Part shown: one piece after another, positions 33,503-48,500 of the stretch | How the letters are laid out: every line of letters starts with the position of its first letter | How positions within the stretch are numbered: position 1 is the stretch's first letter | Assembly (NCBI RefSeq): GCF_032854445.1 | Contig: NC_088304.1 | Coordinates: 6,459,704-6,523,703 of the forward strand | Source of the DNA: Liolophura sinensis | Taxonomy: Eukaryota > Mollusca > Polyplacophora > Chitonida > Chitonidae | DNA length: 64,000 bases | Reading direction: 5' to 3' | Made by a program: the position numbers and the translations under genes | Notes under the pieces: generated by a model | What the model saw: the letters and a program-made list of their open reading frames with translations, nothing else | Database searches by the model: none | Told to the model about the DNA's origin: nothing

Positions 33503-36500
33503 GTAAGTACACACACAAGCCTGCCATGAGCAAATCTTGGATAAAATTTCATGTGTTAATTTAAATGTTGTACAGGATATGCTTCATGATATTCACTGAA
33601 ACAATGCATGTACATGTATATTGTATTGTTTCGTTATTCTGAATATTGTATAGTTTTGAATATTGTATATTGTATAGGGTACTGTTCTTGTTTGTACATA
33701 CTATAAAGTGTATAGTTTGATTCATTTCGCAAACTGCATAATGTTTGACTTCACAGAAGTGAAAACCTATGCTAAAAAGTAGCTGTTTACAAGTATTAAA
33801 ATATGTTCAGTTGTTGGAAACAGCTTGCACATGTACATACATGTGAGATTTCCATCAGTAATGGTACACGTACTGTACATGTATGATATTGTTTATGTAA
33901 TGTATACAGTGTGACTACTTGTCTCTGTCTATTTGTTGTATATAAATCAACATCCTCAGATGTACAGACCTGTAGTAGTTCATATGCATGTAGACACGAG
34001 CCATACAGTATTATTTGTGAATACCAGACTAAACAGGAAACCTAGTAGTAAGCCACTGGCCTGCTAGTCGTTTGCATGTAGTGTGATTGAAGAACTCGGA
34101 AAGAGCTTTCATCAGGCCAAGTTGGCTTGTTTAACATATATACAGCACACATACTATTACAATACCTATCTTACATGTAGTTTACACCCAAGGTTCATGT
34201 ACTAGATACAGATACCATTGGGGACCTCCGTGGCTCAGTCGGTTAGCATGCAAGCGCAGCGTAATGACCCAGGCGTCTCTCACCAGTGTGGTCACTGTGA
34301 GTTCAAGTCAAGCTCATGCTGGCTTCCTCTCCGGCCGTATGTGGGAAGGTCCTCAGCAACCTGCGGATGGTCGTGGGTTTCCCCCGGGCTCTGCCCGCTT
34401 CCCCCCCAACATAATGCTGGCCGTTGTCGTATAAGTGAAATATTTTTGAGTACGGCATTAAACACCAATCAAATAAACAAACAAAGACCATTGCAATAAC
34501 AAGCTTTATTAAAAGTAACAAGTAAATTAAACAAGACTGTGATGATTTACCAGTATAAAGCTATGTTTTCATATAATTTCATTCACAGACTTAAAAGCTC
34601 ATAGAAAGTTAAATTTTGAGCTGCATTTTTAAAATTTCTTTTTCTTTGGGATCATAACCTTTAGTGTTTTTCTGGATAAGGCCTCGCAATGCAACGTGTA
34701 TTCTTTGAGTGAGCCAGTGCTTCTTGTGTATTGCGTTTATGCGTGTACGTGTGTATCTGTATAAAAACTATATTAGCACAACCAACCAGAAGGAAAGCAA
34801 CACAAACAACTTCCTAGGGGAAAGGCCTAAGCATGTACTACTGTAAACCGGAATGTATTTGTGCTTTACCCTGTATACCAGAAAGGCTGTCACTTTCTTC
34901 TGATTGAGGCAGGATTGTGCCATGCATATTGTAAAGCGTGGAAAAAACATTTACTTGTTCATGTTGAATTAGGTGCTAATGTCTGTTTGTTACTGGACAT
35001 AAACACACTGTATGTACTTTTTAAACCACAAGAATTCAGTTAGACTAAGCTTTTACAACAGATGACGCAAGAGAATAAAATTTCAGGTTTTGTAAAAATG
35101 CTGTTTGCATTTTCTTTCGACCAGCTTAAAAGCTATCCATTATTTGCATCAGCATGCATGTAGTGTGTTGACGAGCTTACAGCAGATTGTGTTTTTATAT
35201 ATCTCCATGTATATATGACTGCCAGCCGTACCTAGGAAGGTCTGACGGCTGCCTGCGAATGAGTATGTGTTTCCCCCGGGCCCTGCTCGGTTTCCTCTCC
35301 CCATAATGCTGGCAGCCGTCATGTAAATGAAATATTCTTGAGTAAAACTCCAGTCAAGCAAATAATACATCCATATGGCTGCTGTCATTGTGCACTAGCA
35401 GTGATGTACATGTAATTTTTAGCCACTAGCCACAGTGTTTTGTAGTTACATTTGTGTGTCAGCAGTATTAGAGTTACATGGACCACCAGCTCAGCGGAAC
35501 CAGATGAAGAAACATGAGAAAGGGCCGGTGAGGATTTCAGCTGCTTCCATAAATCTTACATCAGTAAGCCTAGGACAGTGGTGTACTGTAGTACATGTAC
35601 AGCATGTACCTGATGCTGGACAGGTGATTAACGCCTACCTGAGCGGCATACAGGATGGCCATCTCAGTTGGCCTGAGATTTTGTTTTATGGCTGTGAACA
35701 CTTAAATGCAAGAAGTGTCATATATATTACTGTGTGCAAGATTCACTGTACGGCATATGTGCGTGAGTTAGTATAAATGCAGTTTTTGGGGAAAGTTTAT
35801 CATAGGTTTTAACAATTTCTTTGTAGATAATAATAGCTCAACACTTCTATGAACGTCACTGTCTGATCTATGCATGCTTGTTCTCAAGAATGGAGAATGT
35901 ATGTGTCTTGCTCAGCATTGTGTTAGATAGCTGTCTAATGTCAAAAGTTCCTGTGTTCTTTGTTTGTTTTAAGGTGCAATAGCGAAAAGTGCACGCTCAG
36001 CAGGTTTTGCAACCCACCCTGCTGATTTGTATGCTGAGGAAGTCTCGTATAAGTTACCAGGTAACACTGAGTACAGCCAGTAGGGGGCGCTGCAGTGCTC
36101 TAGATCACGAATATAGATATCTTTATGTACATATATACCAATTCTTTCTTTCCCTTCATTATGCATCTTCTTGTGCGTAAAACTTCAAATGCAAATTGTA
36201 GAAACTGGTAATTAATGAGTCATAATCTACATGTAAGTTGCTCTCAGAAGTTTTAATAGTGTAAAATTCTAACAGTACAGATTTTAAAATTTTGTAATGC
36301 CCCAAAATAGTATGTCATTGGCTCATAGGTTAGAACTGTTAATACCTAAAATTTGCTTTTGAATATCTTTCTTATAATATTACTTACTAAGTACTTTAAA
36401 CATACTATTTCAAAACTCTTGTAACATTATCTTCTTGGCTTTTGAGTTACCACTCACCACTAAGAGCTAGATATGTTGAGTACAGGTAACAGTGGCCTCA

Positions 36501-39500
36501 AATCTGTTCACTCATGACAAGAAGTAGTTAAAATAGAAGTAATTGAGTACATGTAAAAAAGTAAAAAGGGAACATTATACTTACATTGCTCTTATTCTGG
36601 ATGTGTGTGTGTGTACTTAACTCTGCCTGTTTGAAACTGCATGTGTTGATAAAAAGTTCTGCATCTTTAATATGCGTCTGACGTGTCCTATATTGAATGA
36701 TTAACAGTGTCTCTTTGTGTGTGACAGTAGATTAACACTCGCATGTAGTTTCTACCTCTTTTGACTTCTCATACTTAAAGCAGAATCTGTTGTGTATGGA
36801 GCATATATATGCATCTTTTTATTTACGTGTACATTTTGCACAAAATGCTGTGTGTGTGTTGAATATTAAACAGTTCACTGTTATTTTGTGTTTTTATTAT
36901 TTGGAGGTACATGTAGGTGTAGATGGAAATGGACATGTTTTCGAGTATTGAGAGTGATTACTCAGTTTACAGTGTAATGATGACAGACTGTAAACTGTGC
37001 ATCCCTATAGCCCCGGGTGCCAGTGAAACACCTGAAGTTATGATGCTGTACCTTGACATCTGTATATATAACAGTATTAAACAAAGATTACTAATACCAA
37101 GAAATGGTCCCATATATCCACCTTACCAAAAATATTCTCAAAAAAGAAAATATTATTTGAAGAAAGTATTTACAATTACAAAACTTTCCACTCTCTTACA
37201 TCTGAATTTTACTTCTCCTTTAATGTCTGCTCTGTCCCTACACTGGAAGGTCAGCATCCATGGGTACTCTAAACATAGGCTTTATACATGTTCATGCTGG
37301 GCACATCTGCCTGGGCACATCTGGTGGCTACATCTCAGTTGTCCCCCATCCCACACACACCCTGATGAGCTGATCTGAGATTCCTAGGTCAGGGGAGAAA
37401 CAGTGTGGACAAAGCCCAATGCACCAATTACCAGGGTTCTACAAGCTGATTTTAATGGATATCCTAGATGGAGGGCTTGTGGGTGATTCAGATAGACATG
37501 TGGCTAGTGTAGGCTTTTTGGACATATGACTTATTGTATATAGGGTCTGTTTCATACTGGCTTAATAAGTATACAGTGTTCATCTGGATGGATTTACATG
37601 TTTGGATTCTGCTTTCTTTGTTGTGAAGAAGCTCTAATAGGATGTTCATAGGTCCTACAGATTCACTAGGTAATGTTGTGAAAGTATGCGTGAAGAATTG
37701 GCTGTGTGGATCACTGTGTGGAGTTGTTTAAAAGTGTATTAGCAGTTAAGACCAGTATTAGCTTTAGTCTGGTCTAAAGTGGCATTGGCTTTGTAGTAGA
37801 CTAAAACTAGTATGAAGCTTTAAGTCTAACTTAACTTTTAATACCCTTTTGAACAACCAGCCCCTGATTATGATTTAAAATGCTCACCAGTGATGTTGTA
37901 CTTTGACCCAATGAATTAACGTGATTATACACGGTGACTATGGCCGTACAGTAGTTTACAAACTAACATATATACACATACAAATGCTTTTGTCTTATAT
38001 ATTGAGTATATGTGTTTTCAGAGTAGGTCAGGCAGTACATTTATGTGGCAAATGTCTCTTTTCTCTTTGTTTTTTTTCAATTTAAACATAATTTTAACAT
38101 TAAGTTCACTTATGAATTTCACACCTCCTGTTATATTTAAGTTTAAAAAACAAACACAAAAGTGTATATATACAGTTATGTTAAATAGGTTTGGATGGTT
38201 TAAGTTTGATAATCTGCTTGTGTGCTCACTGTTGTTTAAGAATAATGCTGTCACTATTTGTTTAGCTCTTGGTGAGATTGGGATTCGTCATAATTACATG
38301 TGTACACGTGTATGTATGTATGTACAAACCTGCACACTTTTAATATCAGAAATAGGGTCTAGTAACTACCTCTGCTTGTAAGTGCATGTATAGTACTGAA
38401 GGTAGATGTAGAATTCTGGGCAGTTTTCAGGGTCTAGGTTCAGATACAGTGGAGTTTGCTAGCTGTAAATGTATACATAGTAACTGTGTGCAGAGTGTGA
38501 TGGGCCATAGGGCTCTGTCTATAACTCTGTCCAGATGCTGTAAGTGTTTGAGAGGCTATTGAATACCTTTGAATAATGACCTGACAGCTTTCAGCTTTCA
38601 TGTGTCTCTCAATCAGTTGTCGCCACCATACTGAGAAAACTTCTGAGGACTTGGAGTAAATACCATACCCCGGCACACAGTATGTACACTGTCACGCCAG
38701 GGCTTTGCAATGAGATTCACGGACCATGTTCCCAACTAGCTTCCAAATTAGTTTTCACAAAATAACCAAATGATATGAAGTCGGAATTACCTCGGGATGA
38801 AAGGAAACATGTCTGTGTCGTGCAGCTTTGACATGTTGAGGCCATTTTGATAACCTTTAGATTACAGCATATCGTTAGTAAGTCCAAATGATGGAGAATT
38901 CTGAGAATCAATTTAATTAAAATGTTTAAAACAAAATACAGACTGTACCAAGACTTATAGGTAATTTTGACATTATAATTTAGTATATAGCGCATTCATT
39001 TCAGTTTCTTAATATTTGGAAATATTTGAGCCCAGATTAGCCTGCTAAAGAGTGCCCAAAGTAGACACAGTTACAAAATGTGGCTTGAATGAAATGTACC
39101 ATGTAGTTTAAGGATTAAATATATTGCAGGTACTCGTGTACAAACTCTTGAATAAATTTAAGTAATACTGCCAGATATCATAATGTATATTCCACATTTA
39201 AAAATACCCCTTAATTGCCATCATAGATGTTAATTGTACAGGCTATAAATACTTCGCAGAACTTCTAGAGATTCCGTATAGAATTTGAGGAGTTAGATGT
39301 AAAGGTTACAGTTCTGTATAAATATACATGTACAGTTGTTTGTATCTAGATCACTATAAATAAAAGTGCGGAAATAGGACTATTGGAAAGTCCACTAGAG
39401 TAATGCTTGATCTTTTCTAATACCTATATATATATATATGCTCACAATATTTTAGCCTTTTGCAAGTGGGTAATTTGTATTGTAATCTGTGCCTGCTTAT

Positions 39501-42500
39501 ACATTCTGTGAATGACTTGCACCCTCTGTATAGTTTAAGGCATCTTTTGTTTATCTTTTAAACACATCTGTCTAAGTCCTTTCCAACTCTACATTCTGTT
39601 TTGTACCTGTATCATATGGAGGTATGGATTGAACTCATATTGTTGTGTGTTAGTAACAGTTCAGTCTTGTGCTGTCTTTTTGTCTGTATTCCGTTATTAT
39701 GTGTATTAATTTCGTTAGCTTAGAATGTCTAATATCCTTTACTACAGCTTGATATAGTGCGAGTTATGATCACTTTACATGTACGTTGGCTGGTTTCACA
39801 AAACTTCTCATAACTTTCAGAAATGATGCTGTGTTGATAATAGTGTTAGCAGCACAAATTGATTTCATTTACATGTAGACTTGTGGAAGTTCGCACCTGG
39901 CCTGGTCGGAGCTGAGAAACATTTCCCTGGTGGAGATAGACTCATGTAATCGTGGCTTTGTAATTTGTAACAACAAACTATGTAATACGGAATAATTTAC
40001 CATTGTATATTTATGTTTTTGTTTCAATATTTTTTACACATTTATGGTATTTACATGTATGTGTGGTCATGTACCTGTGTGCATTTACCTGTACATATAT
40101 GTATCTGTATGTACTTATCTTTACTTACCTTGAGCATGTGTGTTGATCTTTGATTTCTTCTCAGGACCCACTTCTGCTTCAGCAAACCGAATACCGACAG
40201 GTGCTGTTTATCAACAATGTCCACCCTTTCATCTAATATTCTGTTAGATTTCTGTTAACAGTTGAACTATCCGAAACAGAGCTGACCAGGAAGAAATTTA
40301 TGCAAGAACAGAGTCTTAGACAGCCTACTCTAATTCTTCAACCTTTTCAACCATTACTGCGACCAGTATTGTGAAACTTCCTGAGAGGACTATGGTATAG
40401 AGATCCAATCTCCACAGTTTTATGAAGTTTGCATCTTCAGTGGCCCCAACAAATCATTTTGGTGTCATTTTCATTATAATTGTATGTATAAATTCCACTG
40501 AAAAAAAGTGCTTTAGAGGTTGAAAAGGTTGAAAGATTTAAAGTAGCTGTGCTTTGGATGTACAAGTACATGTACGATGTACATATAGCTAGGGAAACTG
40601 TTCTCTTTCGCTCCCTCCAAAGAATATATAGCTGGGACAAAAAAATGGGCAACTTTAATGCGGGCTTCAGTAAAAATTACTTCAACAGTGTTTTTCCCTT
40701 GGGAGAAGTTTACATGTACTTACTCAAGTTATATTCCTGGTCAAGTCTGTTTGTTTTGCATGCAGCAGTTCTGTAGTTCCTTAGTTCCATATTTCCTTAG
40801 TTGCTCCATGTCTGCATGGATTGGTCAGGTGGTGACCAGAAGGGTTGATTTGGGTTTTTATGGGTGAAAGTTTGATTTAGATCTGGTATGTGGTATTTTT
40901 AGACATTAGAACCCCTTCACCACACATACAAAACACAAAGTTCACCTTGTACTTAGTTTTGTTCACTTATGGAATCAATTCATGCAGACAATTCCTCTTA
41001 CAAAAAAGAAGACAATTATTTCCCCCTTTGTAGTGGGTCAGTGAGTACATCTGTAAAATACTTGGATATAATGCATGTGAAGGTGTAAATTTCAAAGGTG
41101 CTTCACTAAATGCATGGGACTATTGAAGGGAGACAAATATGTAAGTAGTGGCTAGTGGACATGGCCTTTTAATATTTAACAGCAAATTCAATCTGTTTGA
41201 TGGTGTAAATTTCAACAGTTTGCAGTGCCTCACTAAACCCATAGTACTACTAAAGGGAGATCAATTCGTAATTACTAGACATGGTATTATGGAGGGCCAT
41301 ATCTAGAGGCATTTCAGTTCGATAAAATATTTAGGCTTAGGAAATTAAACAAAAATATGATGGTTTACCAATAAAAAGTTGAGTTTTCATACAAATTTCT
41401 TTTGTTCACAGACTTACAAGCTCTCAGAAAACATTATTTTGAGTTGCAGTTTATAAAATTTCATTATGCACTTTCAGTATTTCACCTTCAGAGTTTTGGA
41501 TCAGAATCTTGAATTTTTTTCTAGATCTGACACAGTTATGAATATTGTATTATTAGTCACTAGTTCACTCATTTACCTTAGTCATTTTCTCTGCATACAA
41601 ACCCTGTGGGAAGGTATTTTGTTGGTGGTTCTGATCTTCACATTACAAGTAACTGAATGTCCTTATATAATGAAGTTTTAATTTTAGTAACAAGCATGAA
41701 TACTACATGAAACTGTTCAGTTATTAACCTATTAACCTATGTGCACATTTGCAGAATCGTTTCATGTTTCATAAGTGCTCCCATGAAATTAATCACTTGG
41801 GTATGAACATTGTTACTGTTCCAGTGTTTATTCAGTTACGTTTGTTTCAGTACATTTTATACTTTGATGTAGCAATAATTTTCATTTTGTATTAATATTT
41901 ATTGTATAACCATAAAAATTGCTTGCCCAGAATAACATTTACATTAGGCAGCAAACCTGAGTGAAGTTCTTACATGTATGTATTTCGTCTTTCATTAATT
42001 TGGCTTGCAGTAATATCAGATTTTTACTTTTATTTAATGTCAGAATGACAATATAAGGTATTTTCAGTGTGTTTGCATCTTGAACCAGGTGATTAATATG
42101 ATTTATTCTGTTCAAAAATAATATTTTTTGTATGATCCACGTGGAAACTATTTCATGTATTCTGTTACAAATTTTCATGCATTTTGTATTTCCTTGTTTT
42201 CACACAGGCCCAGAACCTCAGCCTTTTCAGCAGCCTGTGGATGACTTCATCATTGGAAACAGGGTCTGGGTGGGGGGCACCAAACCCGGTTACATTGCCT
42301 TCCTCGGGGAGACACAGTTTGCCCCGGGAGAGTGGGCAGGTGTTGTGCTAGACGAGGCTGTTGGCAAAAATGACGGCTCAGTGTCTGGAGTACGTTATTT
42401 CCAGTGCGAACCCAAGCGTGGGGTGTTTGCACGGATTTCTAAACTGTCTCGTACAGAGGGTGGGGTATCAGCCCCTACCCCACGCCCAGAGGGGCAAAGC

Positions 42501-45500
42501 AACGGTACCAAGACACCTCCAAGTAACCTGGCTCCTCGATCCGTGACGCCTAAGCTAGGACTGTCCGTGAGTCGCACTTCTTCAGGGTCAACGTCTAGTC
42601 TGAACAAAGGCGTGTCTGGGTCAGCGTCCACTAACATGGGCAGTGGTTCCAGGTCAGGGTTTAAGACAGGTGACCGTGTGATGGTAAGCGGGACTAAGCC
42701 AGGCACCCTGCGCTATGTCGGGGAGACAGACTTTGCCAAGGGGATTTGGGCAGGGGTGGAGCTGGATGACCCGATGGGGAAGAATGATGGTGCTGTGGCA
42801 GGCAAAAGGTAAGCTGTTCATTTTGAACTTCCATAACTGGACACCTTTGACAAACAAGCAGTTTTTCAATTTCTTTATGTTATTGTATTTTGCATTGGGC
42901 GTGATGGATTTTATCGTATTCTATGCCTGAATGTCAGTTGTAAATGACCAGTATCCTTTATGATTTCATATCTGAGACTAACAATCATATCATATCATGT
43001 CATGCTACTTTATACTTCTGTGTACAAAAAAAAGGGAAAACACATTCATCTCTTAGATAAATTCTAAATCTAAATGGCCAAATCTAGAGACTTTTTTGTT
43101 CTGGAAAACATTTGGAAAACTTGTGAAGCTGAACTAAAACTAAAAAATAAACTGAACAAAATTATGACCAAAACGTTAAGTTTTCATACAAATATCTTTC
43201 ATTCGCAAACTTAAAAGCTCTCAGAAAGCAATGGTTTTGAGAAGCTTCAATTTTTTTTTTTGTAGATATGGTCCAGATTACAAGCATTGTTCGCACATGT
43301 AGAACAGCAAATAAAAATATTTCTGCTGATCTGATTATATGAAAGTTAAGGTTTCTGATTGAAATAGACCAACTGTTATAAAACGAGTTGCTCTGGTTGT
43401 GCGTGGGAAGGTTTGTCAGCAATGTGCGGATGGTCGTGGGTTTCCCCCGGCTCCACCTGCTTATCTCCCACTGTAATGCTGGCCGCTGTCATATAAGTGA
43501 AATATTCTTGTGTATGGCGTAAAACACCAATGAAATGAATAAATAAATAAACTGCTGTGGGATAAGTTGGTAAAGTTTACCTTTTATTAATGTGGAAGTT
43601 TTTGTTCTTCAATATCATATATGTTTTAAATCTTTTTACACAGGTATTTCAGTTGCCAGCCTTTATATGGGCTCTTCGCCCCTGTACACAAAGTGGCTAG
43701 GCTGGGTTCAAGTGCTACAGCTGTTGGAATGACCACACCACGGAGCTCTAAACTGCCGTCCTCAAACAGCGCGCTGCGTGCATCAAGGGAGAGAAGCGGC
43801 AGTCAGGATTCCATTAGTTCCATCAGCTCGTCGGCATCGAGTGTGTCTCGGAGCCGGGTAAGGTTGGGCATAGGCAGCCTCAACAATCAGGTACATGCAG
43901 CTTACTGGTGCACAGATTTCTTGTCGCTAACTTTTTTCTCATTTTTTCACTCTTTTTTTAAAAATTTTAATGTCATATTAAGTTAATTTCTGTCAAAAAC
44001 TGAAGGATTGAAATTTGCTGTAAAAGCTGCAGTATTGTCATTGAAGCAAAACGTAACCTCGTTCACTTTTGGTTGAATATCAAGCTGTTAAATATCATGA
44101 AAAACGTGGAGCTGACATACTACATGTCAGGGCTGACAAATCTTGTTAGGATAGGCAGTTGCAGCTTTTAGGCAAATCGTCTAATGTTGATGAAAATTGA
44201 TCCAAATTCCAAATTGACTTTTCATGAGCTCCAAGCCCCTCCTGTAGTATATGCGTTGTTTCAGCACCCGCACGAACACCACCCTCTGTCCTACCCGCCA
44301 TGTGTTCTGTTATAGTGTCAGTTTGTTTTATCCATGCGCACCATTTCATTTCATTTTCATTTCTCATTTTTCATGCATAGACAGTCATGTCAGATTCTGT
44401 TTAATTACATGTACATGTAGCAAAATTTACGTCTGAGAAATTACTTCATGCGTGAGTTCAAATGTTGATGATCGATTTGTTATTCAAAAATTTAGTTGTT
44501 TTTTTTTGATATTCAAAGATTTGTATATGTTTTGGAGAAATGAAAATACTTTGCAAACCTGGTTAGAGAAAAAAGAAATCACAATTAGAAAGGAAGGAAG
44601 GGTGTGTGTTGGGGGGGTGGGGGGTGGGGGGCAGCGGTACTACTCTGTTCAGAAATCACATTCACAAAATGATAGAAGTGCAATGTAAAAAAAAAGAACA
44701 ACTGAACTTATAAACATTCAACATATTTTTTCCAACTACATGGATATATAAATCAGCAGGTTTATTATTATGTATGATAAGGAGAATATTTACCTGCACC
44801 ATGTGTTGATCATGCTTGTGTTTGTGATTTATGTGTTGTTGTTGTTGTTGTCTGCTGGGTGTGACTTACATGTACAGTGTATGTCCTTTCATGTTGTCTT
44901 CCTTCTTTCATTTGGCTTGTGTTTGTCCATCTTTGTTATACCATATTTCACACACAGATTATCTGTATGCTAGGATGCCTCACATACAAACATGCTGAAG
45001 TCAAACATGTCATTACAGAGTTCATATAGCTTGTCACTTCATATCTGGAAAAGACTAGAGAAAGAACTCCTCCCTTCAGTTCAGCATTTTCATTGGTCTT
45101 CGAAATCCTCTAAAATATTTAAATTCTTGGAAACCAGGTTATTTGAGGATTAGTCGATTTTTCCATGTTAAATATATTATTTCGTCATGTTCAAAACTGG
45201 ACTGATCAAAAACCTATTAAAAGAGCAGTCAGTCTCCGCATGAAGGCTTGTACATCCACTGAATTGTAGTTGAATGAAGGTGCCAGCAAAAATAAGTCAT
45301 TAGATCCTTAATTGTCCTTGAAAAAGCTTTTCTTTCATGGATGGAAACCTTGTGAGCTGATAGGCTATAATCCAATTCCTGCTGATCCATCTCTAGCCAT
45401 GAGTAGAGCACTTAATAAGCTACAGCGTACCTAACTTCTGTACGGTTTTCTGCACCCATAAACCTTTTAATTAGCTAAATATTCTTCAGTAGGGTTTTCA

Positions 45501-48500
45501 GCCAAATGCAGAAATACATGTGAATAAAATACATACAGGTATAATGGTTAATGACCACGGACTAAAGCGACTACGAATCTAAATACATCACTGTTATGAA
45601 TATCCCTGCAAACACGTGATAATAAGTGATTCAAAGAGACACGGAAAAGAAGCCTTTTTATGGGCAAATATCCATGTGTTTACCTGTGATTCAGTAGCAC
45701 ATGAAATACATGCCGATTTTCTTGATAGTAGAGCAGTAAAGACTATATTGCTATTTATGTGTTGCTTTCCATGTTTTTTTTTTTTTTTTTTCTTTTTCTC
45801 TCTCCATAGTCGCATGTTTTTACTTATCTTCCTTTAATAGTTAATAGAAATCAATAGGAGAGTTTCAAGCTGGAACTCTTTTGTTATCAAAGGAAATAAC
45901 AGTCCTACTGTGTCATTTGAAGAATGTTAACCACAAATGACTCCTCTTTCCTTTAGGAACTTCTCAAATTCACATAGGTTCAGATTCTCAACCTTCTTCA
46001 TCATTTTTATGAAACTCTTTTTCAGACACCCATGTTTAATGTGATCAAAAATAGTTGCCTAACATTTTTGATCGGTCACACGATACAGTTGGGCTGTTTC
46101 TACCTTTATCGATAAAAGAGTTGGAACTCAAAACTCCTCTATTGGTTAAGTTTGATTTGCCAAAAATATAATTAGTGTAAACACACTGTACTATTACTTT
46201 ATACATAGTCATTTGTGTTCTGCGCACACATGGTCGGCATGATCGGACTACATATATATACTTAATTATGTGACCATTTTTGTTTTTATGAAAATCACTG
46301 GATTCGAACTACAATCTATGTTGGGCCAGTAGTTGGTTCCATCATCTCATATTGCAAGAAGATGTATCAAATTTCCATATAATTTCTGTTGTATCCTTGT
46401 AGATACACGTAGATAAAACTCCTTTTATACGTATCAAACATATTCTATTAGAAATTACTCGCATTTGTTCATCTCCTATCATCATTTAGGCTGAAATTAT
46501 CATAGACTCACCCAATCCGTAGATGTGGCCATGATCTTGTAGATCTTACATAGTTATGCCCCTTTGGAGCTTGATGTTGCAAAGTCTTCAGTACAGGCTC
46601 TCAGCTGCCGACTCTTTCTTTGTTGTTTTTTTTTTAAACTGTTGTACTTTTATAATTTCTGAAATATGAACTACATGCATAATGCAGTATTGTGACCTGC
46701 AAGAAATATTTGTTTCTTTCTCTAATTTATTTTGCCTTTTTTTTTTCAAACATCACATTTGTTTTTTTACAAATGCCAATTTTTTGTTACGCCAGTGATC
46801 TGAAGTTAGTAAGCCGCATGGATATGTGTAAAATTATGATTTTCATATTCCAATAATTGGTTGTTATAACATTAATATGATGGACTGCAAAGGGAATTCT
46901 TCATAGTAGAACTGCTTAACATTCCCAATGTAAGTTTATCAGATTATTCAATACAAACTACTCAGAAGTCTGCCCTTTGCAGGTCCACAACTGAGAAATT
47001 CTTATTTTCTATAATAATATTAAAATAATACTGAAGTCTAACTAGTGTATTTTCATTAAGACAGGTACAATTATTTGAATGAGAGTTGGTCTGCGATGAT
47101 CTTGTGGAGGGTTACTGTCATTTAACATCTCTTGTTATAACTGATATATTCGGTCTCCAGTTATTTTCTTCTCTTCAAGTATTTATCTCAAAAGCATAAT
47201 TATTAACATTTTCTGGGCTGTAGGAAATTTACCAGACCTTTTGAATGCGTTTTTGCATGTTTAGGAGTATGGTAGTTGTTTAATTGAATTAAGAGAGGTG
47301 TTGAATATTCGTTGGGGTTATGCTTCGTACTTGGTTGTTGATTTGTGTTCACTGTTCTGTTGCTTGTTTTGTTTTTTATGTTCAGTAGGTGTATTTTAAC
47401 AAAACTTCTTGTTCAGGCTAAATGTCCGAAAACTATAAATTTTCATGCATCTGAAAATGTCATGTTGAAACGGATTTTGAGAATAATGAGTAACAAATAA
47501 GATATGGAATGGAAGTGTTCGAAGATGTTCTAGACAGTGATCAGAATGTGGATAATTCAGTATTTGACTCTTCACCTGAATACACAAATTTAAAAAACAT
47601 CGCTGAATATTTGGTAAATTTGGATGATTTTTTTTTGATCTTCCAATACAAATACTTTGCGGCAGAATTTGTCTAACATGTTGACCCCAGCAAGTATTTC
47701 ATGAAGTTGAGTGCCTCTTGACGGCTGTTATAATATCGCATGCGTATATTTCTTACGGAATCCTGCTAGAATTAACACAACAAGAATTTTTAATTTGTAT
47801 TCTCTTGGGTTTTATTTGCATTTCTATATACTTAGCAGACTTTATTCTGAATTTTGGTCTTGAAAGCTAATAATAGGTGGTGGTTCTTTCATATATATGC
47901 AGTTAACATCGTTAACAACTGAAACTATTGATGGATGATTTTGTAGAATCTATTGATTTGTTGAATCTAACAAATTCTGCGCCGTCTTGATCAGAGCTTC
48001 AGTATTACTAGACTGCTGTGATACAAGCATTTGAAAGTAGCAGAGGATATAGTTTTATAATAAAGTGAGGTTTCTGGCCTGTACGTTAATAATCCCAACT
48101 TGCAAGAATACATCACTGTTATGAAACTAATTATACTATGACTGTGGTAATCTTTGGTCTTAATACAGTTTGAACAAGTAAATTGTATTTGTGCAGGTAC
48201 TTTATACACAGCCAAAAAATAAAATAAAAACTACAGCTACTGTGTGGTAGGGAGCATTTCATTACACAATAAATCTGACTAACTACACTTATTAACACAA
48301 GCATGATTTCATGACTTAGTGGTTTTATTTTGTACTCGTTTTTGGTTTTTTTTTTTTACCCAGCACTCTTGCCTGATGTATTTTATTTTCTTGTTAAAGA
48401 TAGGATCATAGTTTGGATTGATTAGTGTAGTTTTTTTTGGCCTGCATTTATTGCATACACATTAACATGTATTTTTTTAGTTTTGAACGGTAAGCGAAAA

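Larger units (their letters stand above)
33503..40164 (+). other. CLIP intron
   Basis: A 6.7-kb intron holding a full-length SINE (34214-34493), MITE copies and SINE fragments, with frequent tacatgta. An exon-like stretch at 35462-35528 has the wrong end phase (see rejected items). Confidence 0.7.

Noticed and set aside
35462-35528. Exon-like stretch with acceptor gtgtgtcag and donor gtgagg, open frame with [20 protein letters not shown].
   Set aside because: It starts in a phase compatible with the previous CLIP exon but ends in phase 0, while the next exons (40165 or 42208) need one carried base. Including it would break the frame, and it has no counterpart in CLIP proteins.
36923-37378. 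151-codon plus-strand frame.
   Set aside because: Within a CLIP intron, of odd composition, and overlapping a sequence that resembles the dispersed repeat near 63.8 kb. No family match seen.
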